A stretch of DNA of 64,000 nucleotides from an uncultured Erythrobacter sp. (GCA_913055155.1 CAJXJR010000001.1:248001-312000), one strand, 5' to 3'; shown: positions 44,497-53,952, counted from the first letter of the stretch. Numbers and translations: made by a program. The notes: generated by a model from the sequence alone, not told the origin.

Positions 44497-46095
44497 ATGC
44501 TCGATTTTCCCCTCTGGAAGCGGATTGCGCTCTGGGCCGTAACCCTGCTGTTTTCCCTGGCTGCGCTTCCCTCTGTCGCTTCGCTTTCGGGCGTGAGCCT
44601 GCCGGACTGGGCCGAAGGGCCCGAAGTCAACCTCGGCCTCGACCTTGCCGGGGGCAGCCACATCTTGCTGGAAGCCGACCCCTCGCAAGTCGCCGCCCAG
44701 CGGCTGGAGACGATGGAAGAGGCCGTGCGCGAGGAACTGCGCACCGCCGAACCGCGCATCCGCATCGGCGATGTCTCGACCGCGAACGAGCGGCTGTCGT
44801 TCATCCTCGAAGACCCCAGCGAGATCGACCGCGTGCGCGAGCTCCTGACGCCGCTGATGAACGGCAACGGTATCATCAGCGAGTGGAACCTCGCCGTGCT
44901 CGACGGCAACCGCGTGGTTTTGACGCAGACCGAAGACGGGCTGGACCAGGCCGTGTCCGATGCCATGGATTCGGCCACCGACGTGGTGCGTCGCCGTATC
45001 GACGACCTGGGCACGCGTGAGCCGACCATTATCCGCCAGGGCGACAATCGCATCGTGGTGCAGGTGCCCGGCCTGGAAGACCCGCAGCAGCTGAAAGACC
45101 TGCTGGGCCAGACCGCGCGGCTGGAATTCAAGCTGGTCGACGCCAATGCACTGCCCAGTGACATCGCCCAGGGCATCGTCAATCCCGGCAGCGAACTGGT
45201 GCCCTATGCCGAGGACAGCGATTTCGCTGGCCAGTACGAGGCCGTGCGCCGCCTGGGCGGGATCCGTGGCGACAGCCTGACCGGGGCGCAGCAGAGCTAT
45301 GACCAGCAGACCAACGAGCCGGTCGTCTCGATCCAGTTCGATCCGCAGGGCGGGGCGCGCTTCGCCCAGCTTTCCACCGAGAACACCGGGCGCCGCTTCG
45401 CCATCATCCTCGATGGCGAAGTGATTTCCGCGCCCACCTTCAACGAGCCGATCCTGTCCGGTTCGGCGCAGATTTCCGGCGGGTTTACCGTCGAGAGTGC
45501 CAATGCGCTGGCGATCTCGCTGCGTTCGGGCGCGCTGCCGGTGGACCTGACCATTATCGAGGAACGCACCGTGGGCCCCGACCTCGGCCGCGATTCGATC
45601 GTGGCGGGTGCAGTGGCCATGGGCATCGGTTCGCTGCTGGTGGTGCTGCTGATGGTCGCCAGCTACGGTCGCTTCGGCGTTTATGCCACGGTGGCGCTGG
45701 TGTTCAACGTGCTGATGGTGCTGGGCATCATGGCCTTCATGAATACCACCCTGACGCTGCCCGGCATCGCCGGTTTCGTGCTGACCGTGGGTGCCGCGGT
45801 GGACGCCAACGTGCTGATCAACGAACGCATACGCGAAGAGCGACGGCGCGGGCGGCGCGTCGTGGCGGCGGTGGAGAACGGCTACAAGGAAGCCAGCCGC
45901 GCCATCTACGACGCCAACATCACCAACTTCATCGCCGGCGTGCTGCTGTTCCTGTTCGGCTCCGGCCCGGTGCGCGGCTTTGCCGTTGTGCTGATCATCG
46001 GCCTGTTCACCTCGGTGTTCACGGCTGTCACACTCACCCGGATGTGGGTGGCCGGCTGGCTGCGCGCCAAGCGCCCCACCGAGATCAACGTGTAA
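44497..46095 (+). CDS. secD: Protein translocase subunit SecD
   Basis: 532 residues, typical for SecD. The N-terminal helix is followed by the D1 signature LGLDLAGGSHILLEAD, a large periplasmic domain, and the membrane half with PEPSADLG-like region TVGPDLGRDSIVAGAVAMG and VLTVGAAVDANVLINERIREE, whose Asp/Arg take part in proton flow. With SecF it uses the proton gradient to pull proteins through the Sec channel on the periplasmic side. It is followed 16 bases later by secF. Confidence 0.97.
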   Translation: MLDFPLWKRIALWAVTLLFSLAALPSVASLSGVSLPDWAEGPEVNLGLDLAGGSHILLEADPSQVAAQRLETMEEAVREELRTAEPRIRIGDVSTANERLSFILEDPSEIDRVRELLTPLMNGNGIISEWNLAVLDGNRVVLTQTEDGLDQAVSDAMDSATDVVRRRIDDLGTREPTIIRQGDNRIVVQVPGLEDPQQLKDLLGQTARLEFKLVDANALPSDIAQGIVNPGSELVPYAEDSDFAGQYEAVRRLGGIRGDSLTGAQQSYDQQTNEPVVSIQFDPQGGARFAQLSTENTGRRFAIILDGEVISAPTFNEPILSGSAQISGGFTVESANALAISLRSGALPVDLTIIEERTVGPDLGRDSIVAGAVAMGIGSLLVVLLMVASYGRFGVYATVALVFNVLMVLGIMAFMNTTLTLPGIAGFVLTVGAAVDANVLINERIREERRRGRRVVAAVENGYKEASRAIYDANITNFIAGVLLFLFGSGPVRGFAVVLIIGLFTSVFTAVTLTRMWVAGWLRAKRPTEINV

Positions 46096-46111
46096 GGGGC
46101 GGAGAAAAGAC

Positions 46112-47089
46112 ATGAAACTTCTGAAGCTCGTCCCCGAAAACACCAACATCAAGTTCCTGAAGTGGCGCGTCCCCTTCTACGTGGTCAGCCTGCTGCTGAT
46201 CGCGGCAAGCTGGGGCCTGGTGATGACCAAGGGGCTGAACTACGGCGTGGACTTCGCCGGCGGCCAGGAAATTACCGGCACCTTCGTGGAAGAGACCGAA
46301 GCGCCGGTCGGGGAACTGCGCGATACCCTCAGCACGCTGGGGCTGGGTGAACCGGTGATCCAGCGCTTTGGCGAGGCCAACCAGGTCTCCATCCGCGTGC
46401 GCCTGCCCGAAGAGGCGGAAGGCGACCCGGCGGCGGCCAATGCCATTTCCGAACGGATCATCGACACCGTCACTGCGGCACATGCCGATTTCCGTGTCGA
46501 TTCGAACAACACCGTGTCGGGAAAGGTCTCGGGCGAATTCCGCGAGAAGTCGGTCTACGCCCTGCTGTTCGCCATGCTGGCCATCGCTGCCTACATCTGG
46601 ATCCGCTTCGAATGGCAATTCGGCGTGGGCGCGCTGTTCGCGCTGTTCCACGACGTGTCGCTGACGCTGGGCATGTTCGCGCTGTTCCAGCTGGAGTTTT
46701 CGCTCCAGATCATCGCCGCGATCCTGGCGATCATCGGCTATTCGCTGAACGACACGATCGTCGTCTACGACCGCATCCGCGAGAACCTGAAGAAATATCG
46801 CAAGATGCAGGTGCCCGAACTGCTGGACCTGTCGGTGAACGAAACGCTGGCGCGCACGGTGATGACCTCGCTCACCCTGCTGGTAGCGCTGATTCCGCTG
46901 CTGTTCTTTGGCCCGGCCAGCCTGTTCGGCATGGTTGCCGCGATCGTGCTGGGCGTGTTCATCGGCACCTATTCCTCGGTCTACATGGCCGCGCCGATCC
47001 TGATCTGGCTGGGCGTGACCAGCGACAGCTTCGTGCCCGAGGAATCGGTAGCGGAACGGCAGGAAAAGAAGGCGCGCGGCGAGGTCTGA
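46112..47089 (+). CDS. secF: Protein translocase subunit SecF
   Basis: 325 residues. The D1-like motif GLNYGVDFAGGQEITG is followed by a periplasmic domain and the membrane half with ALFHDVSLTLGMFAL, IIGYSLNDTIVVYDRIREN (conserved Asp and Arg of the proton relay) and TVMTSLTLLVALIPLLFFG. It is the last gene of yajC-secD-secF. The stop lies 1 base from the convergent glycosyltransferase stop. Confidence 0.97.
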   Translation: MKLLKLVPENTNIKFLKWRVPFYVVSLLLIAASWGLVMTKGLNYGVDFAGGQEITGTFVEETEAPVGELRDTLSTLGLGEPVIQRFGEANQVSIRVRLPEEAEGDPAAANAISERIIDTVTAAHADFRVDSNNTVSGKVSGEFREKSVYALLFAMLAIAAYIWIRFEWQFGVGALFALFHDVSLTLGMFALFQLEFSLQIIAAILAIIGYSLNDTIVVYDRIRENLKKYRKMQVPELLDLSVNETLARTVMTSLTLLVALIPLLFFGPASLFGMVAAIVLGVFIGTYSSVYMAAPILIWLGVTSDSFVPEESVAERQEKKARGEV

Positions 47090-47090
47090 C

Positions 47091-48275
47091 TCAGCTGCGG
47101 GCGATCAGGCTTTCGTAATATGAGGCCAGCGCTGCCGCGTTGGCCTCCCAGCTGAACCGGTCGACCGTCTTCGCCACATCCTGCGGTGCATAGTCCGCCG
47201 CCAGCACTTCGCGCACGCCCGCGGCAATGGCATCGGCATCGCGCGCCACGATCCGCCCGGCTTCGGGCGCGGTCACCAGTTCCTTCGCCCCGCCTGCATC
47301 GGTTATGACCAGCGGCGTGCCGCAAGCCAGCGCTTCCACCCAGGCATTGGCCAGCCCTTCGCTGGCAGACGGCAGCACCATGGCATTGGCGGCCGAAAGC
47401 ACCACCGGCAGCGCCCCGTGATCGATGCTGCCGAGGAAGTGCACGCGGGCAGACAGGCCCAACTCGTGCGCCAGCTCTGCCAGCGCAGCGCGGTCGCCGC
47501 CGGCGCCGACCAGCGCCAGATGGGTATCGGGCAATTCGGCCAGCGCGCGGATCACGAAATGCTGCCCCTTCCGCGGGATCAGCGCGCCGACCGTGGCCAG
47601 CAGGCGTTCGCCGTCCTCCAGCTGCACGTTGAAATCGTCGGCCAGTTTCTGGCGGCACTGCGCGGTCTCCAGCGGGCGAAACAATTCACGGTCCAGCCCG
47701 GTATAGTGCACTGTGATCTTGCTGGCGGGCAGGCCGATCGCCGCCATGTCGCGCTTCAGCGCCTCGCTGACGGCCAGCAGCCCTGCTGCCTGCTCGCTGG
47801 CGGCCTGCATCTTCTTCAGCGCATAGGCCTTGTGCCCCCAGTGCGACACATCCGCCCCGCGCGCCTTTATGGACAGCGGCAGGCCCAGCGCCTGTGCGAT
47901 CTGCGCGGCGGCCGGGCCGTCGGGGTAGAAGAACTGCGCATCGACCAGGTCGAACGGTTCTTGCGCGTGGATGCGCTGCACGATCGGCAGCACGGCTTTC
48001 GCGATCATCGCCGGGTTGAACGGTCCGCCCACCGCCGGGATCAGCGTGAAGCGCGGACGGTGCACATGCACGCCGCCTTCCTCTCCCGATACGGCGGCAC
48101 CGGCCAGCGCCTTGTACCGCCCCAGCGGAACGGGTGGCACGCCGATGGGGTTGATGACGGTCACGTCCCAATCACCGCGCGCGGCCAGCGCTTCCATCTG
48201 CCGCGCCACGAAGGTGCCGAAACGCGGCACGTGGGCGTTGGGATAGAGCGTGGCGATGGAGAGCACGCGGGGCAT
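47091..48275 (-). CDS. Glycosyltransferase family 4 protein
   Basis: 394 residues with a GT-B fold. The N-terminal acceptor domain begins RVLSIATLYPNAHVPRFGTFV. The C-terminal nucleotide-sugar domain has VGALIPRKGQHFVIRALAEL and PSASEGLANAWVEALACGTP, the E(x7)E motif typical of GT4 retaining transferases. It would act on the cytoplasmic side of the inner membrane. The sugar donor and acceptor are unknown. It resembles exosortase-region or capsule-type GT4 enzymes but no such cluster surrounds it. The XRE-type regulator ends 16 bases upstream on the same strand. Confidence 0.85.
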   Translation of the reverse strand: MPRVLSIATLYPNAHVPRFGTFVARQMEALAARGDWDVTVINPIGVPPVPLGRYKALAGAAVSGEEGGVHVHRPRFTLIPAVGGPFNPAMIAKAVLPIVQRIHAQEPFDLVDAQFFYPDGPAAAQIAQALGLPLSIKARGADVSHWGHKAYALKKMQAASEQAAGLLAVSEALKRDMAAIGLPASKITVHYTGLDRELFRPLETAQCRQKLADDFNVQLEDGERLLATVGALIPRKGQHFVIRALAELPDTHLALVGAGGDRAALAELAHELGLSARVHFLGSIDHGALPVVLSAANAMVLPSASEGLANAWVEALACGTPLVITDAGGAKELVTAPEAGRIVARDADAIAAGVREVLAADYAPQDVAKTVDRFSWEANAAALASYYESLIARS

Positions 48276-48291
48276 GGCGCCAACGGCCCTC

Positions 48292-48864
48292 CTAGAGCTT
48301 TCGCACCAGCATCTCGGCCACCGCCAGCCAGGCCGGGCTGTCGATCACGATCTGCCGCTGGCCGATGCCCGGCGGCAGCAGGCCGACCAGCGAGCCTTGC
48401 CGGTCGATCAGCCGCCCGAAGGCAAAGCGCCCGCCCGAACGCGGGGCCAGCACGTCGCGGTTGATCAGCTGGCCGGCATCCTCGGGCGAGACCTGCCGCA
48501 TCCACAACTGGTCGCCACTGCGGTATTCGCCCTGGCTGGTCTCGATCGCCAGGCACACCAGCGCGCCGCCATCCACCAGTTCGGTCGGCAGGATGGCATC
48601 GCGCGGGGCAGACAGGCTTTCGGCGCCTGACTCGGTCAGTTTCGCAATGACTTGCGGCTGCTCCTGCTTCTCACCCTTCACCAGAGTTTCAGGATCGACA
48701 CCCAGCGCTTCGCCGATGCGGTTCATCCACGAGAGCGAAAGGTTGCGCATGCCGGTTTCCAGCCGCCCGATCGTCTGCGCCGTGGTGGGCGGGTTGCAGG
48801 CGGCGGCCACTTCGGCCAGCGTCAGGCCCTTCTGCTTGCGGATGTCGCGGATGCGGTTGATCAT
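48292..48864 (-). CDS. XRE-type regulator with S24/LexA-like C-terminal domain
   Basis: 190 residues from ATG 48864; upstream in-frame ATGs lack support. The N-terminal helix-turn-helix is RIRDIRKQKGLTLAEVAAAC with TTAQTIGRLETGMRNLSLSW. The C-terminal part (YRSGDQLWMRQ, NRDVLAPRSGGRFAFGRLI) resembles an S24-type fold, but I see no Ser/Lys dyad of an autoprotease, so ligand binding rather than self-cleavage is likely. It is divergent from the DUF6456 gene (100-base gap), which may be its target. Confidence 0.8.
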   Translation of the reverse strand: MINRIRDIRKQKGLTLAEVAAACNPPTTAQTIGRLETGMRNLSLSWMNRIGEALGVDPETLVKGEKQEQPQVIAKLTESGAESLSAPRDAILPTELVDGGALVCLAIETSQGEYRSGDQLWMRQVSPEDAGQLINRDVLAPRSGGRFAFGRLIDRQGSLVGLLPPGIGQRQIVIDSPAWLAVAEMLVRKL

Positions 48865-48964
48865 GCGGGATGGCTCCAAACTAACCGATCTGGTTGCAAA
48901 TTTCCCTTTCCTACACCCGATTCGCTTTTGCAAGGCGCGGCTTGGCGGAAGAAGGGGAAAGCGC

Positions 48965-49441
48965 ATGAACAATCGCAAGCTGGTGGAACGCGAACTGACC
49001 GAGGAAGGCCCGCGTCGCCGGGGTGGTGCCAGTCGCAAGCGTCGCAGCGTGACGGTGAACGTCGCCGAAAGCCCACTCAGCTGGCTGCATGCGCACGGCC
49101 ACCTCGATGATCGGCTGTACGACGCGGGCGAGCGCCTGCGTGCCGATTACGAGCGTGCACAGCTTGGCGCCAATGTCACCATGCGGTGGGACCCTGTGCG
49201 GGTGAAAGGCAGCGGCGAGCAGGGCCTGAACCAGACCGAGCGGCAAGTGGCCGCGCGCAGCCGGTTCGACGGGGCCCTGCGCGAAGCAGGGCGCGGGCTG
49301 GAGGATATCCTGTGGCGCGTGGTCTGTGCGGGTGAGACGCTGCCGGTGGCGGAAAAGGCGCTGGCCTGGCCGGCGCGCAGCGGCAAGCTGGTGCTGAAAC
49401 TGGCGCTGGACCGGGTGGCCGACTTCTACCGGATAACCTAA
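48965..49441 (+). CDS. DUF6456 domain protein
   Basis: 158 residues. A very basic N-terminus (RRRGGASRKRRSVTVNVAES) precedes PLSWLHAHGHLDDRLYDAGERLRADYERAQLG, which matches DUF6456. The C-terminal half is helical (ALREAGRGLEDILWRVVCAG ... SGKLVLKLALDRVADFY) and looks like a DNA-binding fold. The role is probably regulatory, but not established. It is divergent to the XRE-type gene and convergent with the acidic protein gene, whose stop lies 5 bases away. Confidence 0.75.
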   Translation: MNNRKLVERELTEEGPRRRGGASRKRRSVTVNVAESPLSWLHAHGHLDDRLYDAGERLRADYERAQLGANVTMRWDPVRVKGSGEQGLNQTERQVAARSRFDGALREAGRGLEDILWRVVCAGETLPVAEKALAWPARSGKLVLKLALDRVADFYRIT

Positions 49442-49446
49442 CCCGG

Positions 49447-50826
49447 TTAACCGAACAGCCCGCGCAGCCAGCTGGTGAAACGCGCCCAGATCGAAGGCCG
49501 CTGCTCAGCCAGCTCCATCTCTGCCATCGCATCCTGCCGCTCTTTCAGCAGCTTCGCACGTAGCGAATTGCTTTCGCCCTCGGCCAGTGCGTGCAGGGTG
49601 CGGACACGCGGATTGTGGGCGTACATGAAGGCATAGCCGTCGACCGGCTCGTCCTCGATCTCGGTATAGCTGCCGTCGGGTTCGCTTTCGGGCTCCGGTT
49701 CGTGGTCTGGACCAAGGTTGAGCGGGGCGTCGTTGTCCCAGTCGATGGCGTCGTGCCTGTCCAGAGAAAGCTCGGGCTCCGGCTGGGGCTGCGGTTCGAC
49801 GGGTTGCTCTTCCCACGCCTCGGCAGCGGAGGGTTCTTCCATCGGCGCATGCGGCACGGCTGGCGTTTCGGTTTCGGGCTCGAAGGCCTGTGTCGGTGCG
49901 ATTTCGTGTTCTTCCAACACTTCGGGCGCATGGCCGGTCGTGGCATCGGCTGCTGGCTCCGGCTCGTACTCGAACCGCAGCGGCTCGGTGGGGAAGTCCA
50001 AAAAGGGTTCCTCGCCGAACATGTTGGCTACCTGCGGCGTCGTTTCGGCAAGCGGTTCCGCCTCGGCTTCGGCTTCGGGTTCGGGTTCGGGCAGGGGATT
50101 GACCGGAAAGGCCTGCGGGGGCGGGGCGGCGTCGGTCTCTTGTGCAGGCACGCCGTTTTCCGGGATCGACCGCAGGCTCTCGAACGGCGCGATATAGGGG
50201 CTGGCGGGCTCTTCTTCGGGTATGAAGTCGATCCGCGGTGCCGGTGTTTCGACCGGGGCCGCAGCGGCTGCCGCCTCTTCGCTTTCGCCGGCAGCCTGCG
50301 CGGCGGCGCGCTCGGCTGCTTCCTCGGCGGCGATCTCGGCTTCGCTCTTCAGCGGCAGGCTGGGGAAGATGCGGTGGTCGACATCCAGGCTTTCCAGCTG
50401 CTGGGCAATATAGTCATCGTGTGCGTCCACCATCGCCGGGTCGATCGGCGTGCGCGCTTCGGTCATGCGCAGCACCTTATCTGCCGAGGGGATGGCCTCG
50501 TCGTCTTCGCCGGCTTCGGCATCGTCGCTGGCGCCCATGTCCTCGGGCGTCGCGTCATCGTCATCCATCGGCGCAAGGCCCAGTACGGCGGCGCCCTTCT
50601 CATGCCTCGGAGCCTCTTCGCCGAGCATTTCGGCAGAAGCTTCCTGGAACATCATGTGCGCCTTTTCCAGTTCCTCCGGATCGAGGACGAGGACGGGCTT
50701 TTTCTTGAATTTGCGGGGGCCGCCAAGATTGGCGAGGCTGCCGAAGGCAGGGCCGTCGTCGCCGCCCATGGCAGCGGGTGCCATCGCATCTTCGGCACGC
50801 AGAGCGGAGCTGGTCGCATTCCCCAT
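49447..50826 (-). CDS. Acidic low-complexity protein of unknown function
   Basis: 459 residues from ATG 50826; an upstream ATG at 50868 is in frame. Short ordered pieces occur near the N-terminus (KKPVLVLDPEELEKAHMMFQ) and the C-terminus (FMYAHNPRVRTLHALAEGE, then RPSIWARFTSWLRGLFG, an amphipathic Trp-rich tail that could touch a membrane). The middle is a long Pro/Glu/Ala-rich disordered stretch with PEPEPEAEAEAE runs. I recognise no family. The layout suggests a scaffold or tether. Confidence 0.65.
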   Translation of the reverse strand: MGNATSSALRAEDAMAPAAMGGDDGPAFGSLANLGGPRKFKKKPVLVLDPEELEKAHMMFQEASAEMLGEEAPRHEKGAAVLGLAPMDDDDATPEDMGASDDAEAGEDDEAIPSADKVLRMTEARTPIDPAMVDAHDDYIAQQLESLDVDHRIFPSLPLKSEAEIAAEEAAERAAAQAAGESEEAAAAAAPVETPAPRIDFIPEEEPASPYIAPFESLRSIPENGVPAQETDAAPPPQAFPVNPLPEPEPEAEAEAEPLAETTPQVANMFGEEPFLDFPTEPLRFEYEPEPAADATTGHAPEVLEEHEIAPTQAFEPETETPAVPHAPMEEPSAAEAWEEQPVEPQPQPEPELSLDRHDAIDWDNDAPLNLGPDHEPEPESEPDGSYTEIEDEPVDGYAFMYAHNPRVRTLHALAEGESNSLRAKLLKERQDAMAEMELAEQRPSIWARFTSWLRGLFG

Positions 50827-50903
50827 AAGGCGCTTTTTGCGGGGGTTTGGTGCAAACGCCGTGAGCAAGTGTGGTTAACGCGAATTAACCGCCGGATGCG
50901 GCT

Positions 50904-52730
50904 TCAACCCTCGACCAACGCCGCCAGATCGAGCCAGCGTTCTTCCGCTTCGTCTTTTTCGGTGCGCGCCAGCTCCAGCGATTTGGAGATACGCGCGAAC
51001 TTGTCCGGATCCTTGCTGTAAAGGTCGGGATCGGCCAGCGCGGCTTCGCCCTTGGCGATCAGCGCTTCCAGTTCCTCGATCCGCGCGGGCAACTGCTCGT
51101 AATCGCGCTGGTCCTTGTAGCTCAGCTTTGCCGGGTTGCCGGGCGGTGGGGGAGGGGGAGGCGGTGCCGTTTCGGTGCCCTTGGGTGCCTTTGTGTCCTT
51201 CTTGGCCGTGCGCTTCTTGCGCTTGGCTTCCCAGTCCTCGTAACCGCCTGCCACGATATCCACCGTGCCGCTGCCGTCCAGCCCCAGCGTTACCGTGACC
51301 GTGCGATCCAGGAAGTCGCGGTCGTGGCTGACGATCAGCACCGTGCCTTCGTAGTCGGCAATCACTTCCTGCAGCAGGTCCAGCGTTTCCAGGTCGAGGT
51401 CGTTGGTCGGTTCGTCCAGCACCAGCAGGTTGCTGGTGCGGGCGAATTCCCGAGCCAGCAGCAGGCGGCTGCGCTCGCCGCCGGAGAAGGTGCCGATCTT
51501 GGCATCGACCAGCGAGGGATCGAACAGGAAATCCTTGAGATAGGCCTGCACGTGCTTGCGGTGCCCGCGTACGTCGATCCAGTCGCCGCCTTCGGCCAGC
51601 ACCTGGCGCACTGTAAGTTCCGGCTGCAACAGCGCGCGCTGCTGGTCGATCATCACGCCGGCCAGCGTCCTTGCGTGGGTGACAGTGCCGGTGTCTGGCT
51701 CGATCTCCTTGGTCAGCATCTTGAGCAAGGTGGTCTTGCCCGCACCGTTGGCGCCGACGATGCCGATGCGGTCGCCGCGCTGGATGCGCAGGGAAAACGG
51801 CTTGATGATCGTGCGCAGGTTATCTCCGGCGCTATAACTCTTGGAGATATCCTCCGCCACGATAACCGACTTCGATTTGAAGTCCTCGTCGCTAGCCAGC
51901 TTCAGCTTGGCCGTGCCGCCCGGAGTAATCATCGCCGCACGCGCCGCGCGCATTTCCCACAGCTTTTCCAGCCGGCCCTGATTGCGCTTTCTCCGCGCGG
52001 TAACGCCGCGTTCCAGCCAGTGCGCCTCGATCTTCAGCTTGGCATCCAGCTTTTCCGCCGCGCGCGCTTCCTCGGCGTAGACCTGTTCTTCCCATGCTTC
52101 GTATCCGCCGAAACCCACGTCCTTGCGGCGCAGCTGCCCGCGGTCGAGCCACAGGGTCGACCTGGTCAGGCGCTTCAGGAAGGTGCGGTCGTGACTGATG
52201 ACAATGAAGGCGCCCTTGTAGCGGGTCAGCCAGGCTTCCAGCCAGTCGATGGCGGCAAGGTCGAGGTGGTTGGTCGGCTCGTCCAGCAGCAACAGGTCGG
52301 GTTGCAGGGCCAGCGCGCGGGCGATGGCGGCGCGGCGCTTCTCGCCGCCGCTGGCGCCTGCCGCGCTGGTGGTCATGTCGATACCCAGCTGGCCGGCAAT
52401 CGATTCGACTTCGTGTTCTGCCGGAGGGCGATCGCCCGACAGCGCATAGTTCATCAGCGTGTCGAAACCGGCAAAGTCCGGCTCCTGCTCCAGCCACACG
52501 ATGTTGATATGCGGCTTCACCTTGCGCGTGCCGCGATCAGCCTCGATATCGCCGGTTATCAGCTTCAGCAGCGTGGTTTTTCCCGCGCCGTTGCGCCCGA
52601 TCAGCGCCAGCCGGTCGCGCGGGCCGATGTGCAGGTCCAGGCCCGGCCCTTGCGCGGGATCGCCGAACAGCCAGCGCCCGCCCTGTTGCAGGCCCAGTCC
52701 TTCCCAGCTCAAGATCGGTGGTTCAGCCAT
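50904..52730 (-). CDS. uup: ABC-F protein Uup
   Basis: 608 residues with two ATPase cassettes. First: GRNGAGKTTLLKL, ASGGEKRRAAIARALAL, LLLLDEPTNHLDL. Second: GANGAGKTTLLKM, FSGGERSRLLLAREFA, LLVLDEPTNDLDL. HWLERGVTARRKRNQGR between them is a Uup hallmark. A Pro-rich hinge (PPPPPPPPGNPAKLSYKDQRD) and a C-terminal coiled coil follow, which binds branched DNA in E. coli Uup. ABC-F proteins act on ribosomes or DNA, not in transport; Uup affects precise excision of transposons and ribosome function. It is soluble. Confidence 0.92.
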   Translation of the reverse strand: MAEPPILSWEGLGLQQGGRWLFGDPAQGPGLDLHIGPRDRLALIGRNGAGKTTLLKLITGDIEADRGTRKVKPHINIVWLEQEPDFAGFDTLMNYALSGDRPPAEHEVESIAGQLGIDMTTSAAGASGGEKRRAAIARALALQPDLLLLDEPTNHLDLAAIDWLEAWLTRYKGAFIVISHDRTFLKRLTRSTLWLDRGQLRRKDVGFGGYEAWEEQVYAEEARAAEKLDAKLKIEAHWLERGVTARRKRNQGRLEKLWEMRAARAAMITPGGTAKLKLASDEDFKSKSVIVAEDISKSYSAGDNLRTIIKPFSLRIQRGDRIGIVGANGAGKTTLLKMLTKEIEPDTGTVTHARTLAGVMIDQQRALLQPELTVRQVLAEGGDWIDVRGHRKHVQAYLKDFLFDPSLVDAKIGTFSGGERSRLLLAREFARTSNLLVLDEPTNDLDLETLDLLQEVIADYEGTVLIVSHDRDFLDRTVTVTLGLDGSGTVDIVAGGYEDWEAKRKKRTAKKDTKAPKGTETAPPPPPPPPGNPAKLSYKDQRDYEQLPARIEELEALIAKGEAALADPDLYSKDPDKFARISKSLELARTEKDEAEERWLDLAALVEG

Positions 52731-52851
52731 GGTGCGCGGCAGGTAGGGGCGATGATGGCCGCTGGCAAGCGGGACACAGTGCCCGATGAACCGAATGCCG
52801 CACCCATATTCACACCTTGTTCAATGCTGCGGCTTTAGGCAGACAGGCACG

Positions 52852-53172
52852 ATGAAGACGATTTCTGCCTCTCTTGCTGCCCTGGCGCTGGCGCTTTCGC
52901 TGGGTGCCGTCCCTGCGCAGGCCATGCCGCAGGGCCAGCAGTCGCGCGGCGACCAGCAAAGCGCACGGGCGGAAATGCAGGCGGGGCGCAACATGCCCAT
53001 CCGCGAGATCGAGCGGCGCATCATCCCGCGCATGGAGCAGGGCGACGAATACATCGGCTTCGAATACGATGCGACGGCGCAGGCCTATCGCCTGAAATTC
53101 ATCCGCAATGGGCGCATGATCTGGGTCGATGTCGATGCGCAGACCGCGCGTATCCTGCGCATTTCGCGCTGA
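52852..53172 (+). CDS. Small secreted PepSY-like protein
   Basis: 106 residues from ATG 52852. A signal peptide (MKTISASLAALALALSLG...AQA) precedes a PepSY-like domain: IREIERRIIPRMEQGDEYIGF and YRLKFIRNGRMIWVDVDAQTARIL. PepSY proteins often act as periplasmic inhibitors or sensors. It is followed by an OmpR-type regulator and kinase on the same strand, an arrangement common in sphingomonads, so it may modulate that kinase. Confidence 0.78.
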   Translation: MKTISASLAALALALSLGAVPAQAMPQGQQSRGDQQSARAEMQAGRNMPIREIERRIIPRMEQGDEYIGFEYDATAQAYRLKFIRNGRMIWVDVDAQTARILRISR

Positions 53173-53213
53173 TTTGCTCCACAACCACGACACTGCGGAA
53201 ACCAGCCCCTTGC

Positions 53214-53242
53214 TTGACGCGTTTGAGGCAAAAGCCCAATTG
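53214..53242 (+). promoter_or_regulatory. Putative promoter of the OmpR-type regulator
   Basis: TTGACG (53214-53219), a 17-base spacer and CAATTG (53237-53242) lie about 33 bases before the regulator ATG. The -35 matches the alphaproteobacterial housekeeping pattern; the -10 is weak. Confidence 0.35.
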
Positions 53243-53274
53243 TCGGGTTTGATTGCAGAGGGGACTTTACCGAA

Positions 53275-53952
53275 ATGCGTATCCTGATCGTCGAGGACGA
53301 GCCGACACTCGGCCAGCAACTCAAGTCGACGCTGGAACAGAACGGCTATGCGGTGGACCTTTCCACCGATGGCGAAGACGGCCACTTCCTCGGCTCCACG
53401 GAGGATTACGATGCCGTCGTCCTCGATCTTGGCCTGCCGGAAATCGACGGGCTGACCGTGTTGGGCATGTGGCGCAAGGAAGGCCGCAATTTCCCCGTGC
53501 TGGTGCTGACCGCGCGTGATTCGTGGTCGGACAAGGTGGCGGGCCTGGATAGCGGGGCCGACGATTACCTCGCCAAGCCTTTCCAAACCGAAGAACTGAT
53601 CGCCCGCCTGCGCGCGCTGATCCGCCGTGCATCGGGCAACGCCAGCAGCGAACTGACGGCGGGCAAGGTGCGGCTGGATACCCGTTCGGGCCGCGTCACG
53701 CTGGATGGCGAACCGGTGAAGCTGACCGCGCAGGAATACAAGCTGCTGAGCTACCTGATGCACCACAAGGGCAAGGTGGTCAGCCGCACGGAACTGATCG
53801 AACATATCTATGACCAGGATTTTGATCGCGATTCGAACACGATCGAGGTTTTTGTCACCCGTATCCGCAAGAAACTCGGTGCAGACGTAATCACGACGAT
53901 CCGTGGCCTCGGTTACAGCCTCGACGACCCCGAAGACGCACCCCGCGAGTAA
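53275..53952 (+). CDS. OmpR/PhoP-type response regulator
   Basis: 225 residues. Receiver domain: MRILIVEDEPTLGQQLKSTL, VVLDLGLPEIDG (phosphoacceptor Asp), VLTARDSWSDKVAGLDSGAD and YLAKPF (conserved Thr and Lys). The winged-helix output domain shows LTAQEYKLLSYLMHHKGKVV and SNTIEVFVTRIRKKLG. It most resembles PhoP/QseB-type regulators. The kinase gene follows at once and partly overlaps it if the earlier start is used. Regulated genes are unknown. Confidence 0.93.
   Translation: MRILIVEDEPTLGQQLKSTLEQNGYAVDLSTDGEDGHFLGSTEDYDAVVLDLGLPEIDGLTVLGMWRKEGRNFPVLVLTARDSWSDKVAGLDSGADDYLAKPFQTEELIARLRALIRRASGNASSELTAGKVRLDTRSGRVTLDGEPVKLTAQEYKLLSYLMHHKGKVVSRTELIEHIYDQDFDRDSNTIEVFVTRIRKKLGADVITTIRGLGYSLDDPEDAPRE

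Noticed and set aside
51140-51170. Proline-run low-complexity repeat inside uup
   Set aside because: It is a coding hinge before the C-terminal coiled coil, in frame and expected in Uup-type proteins.
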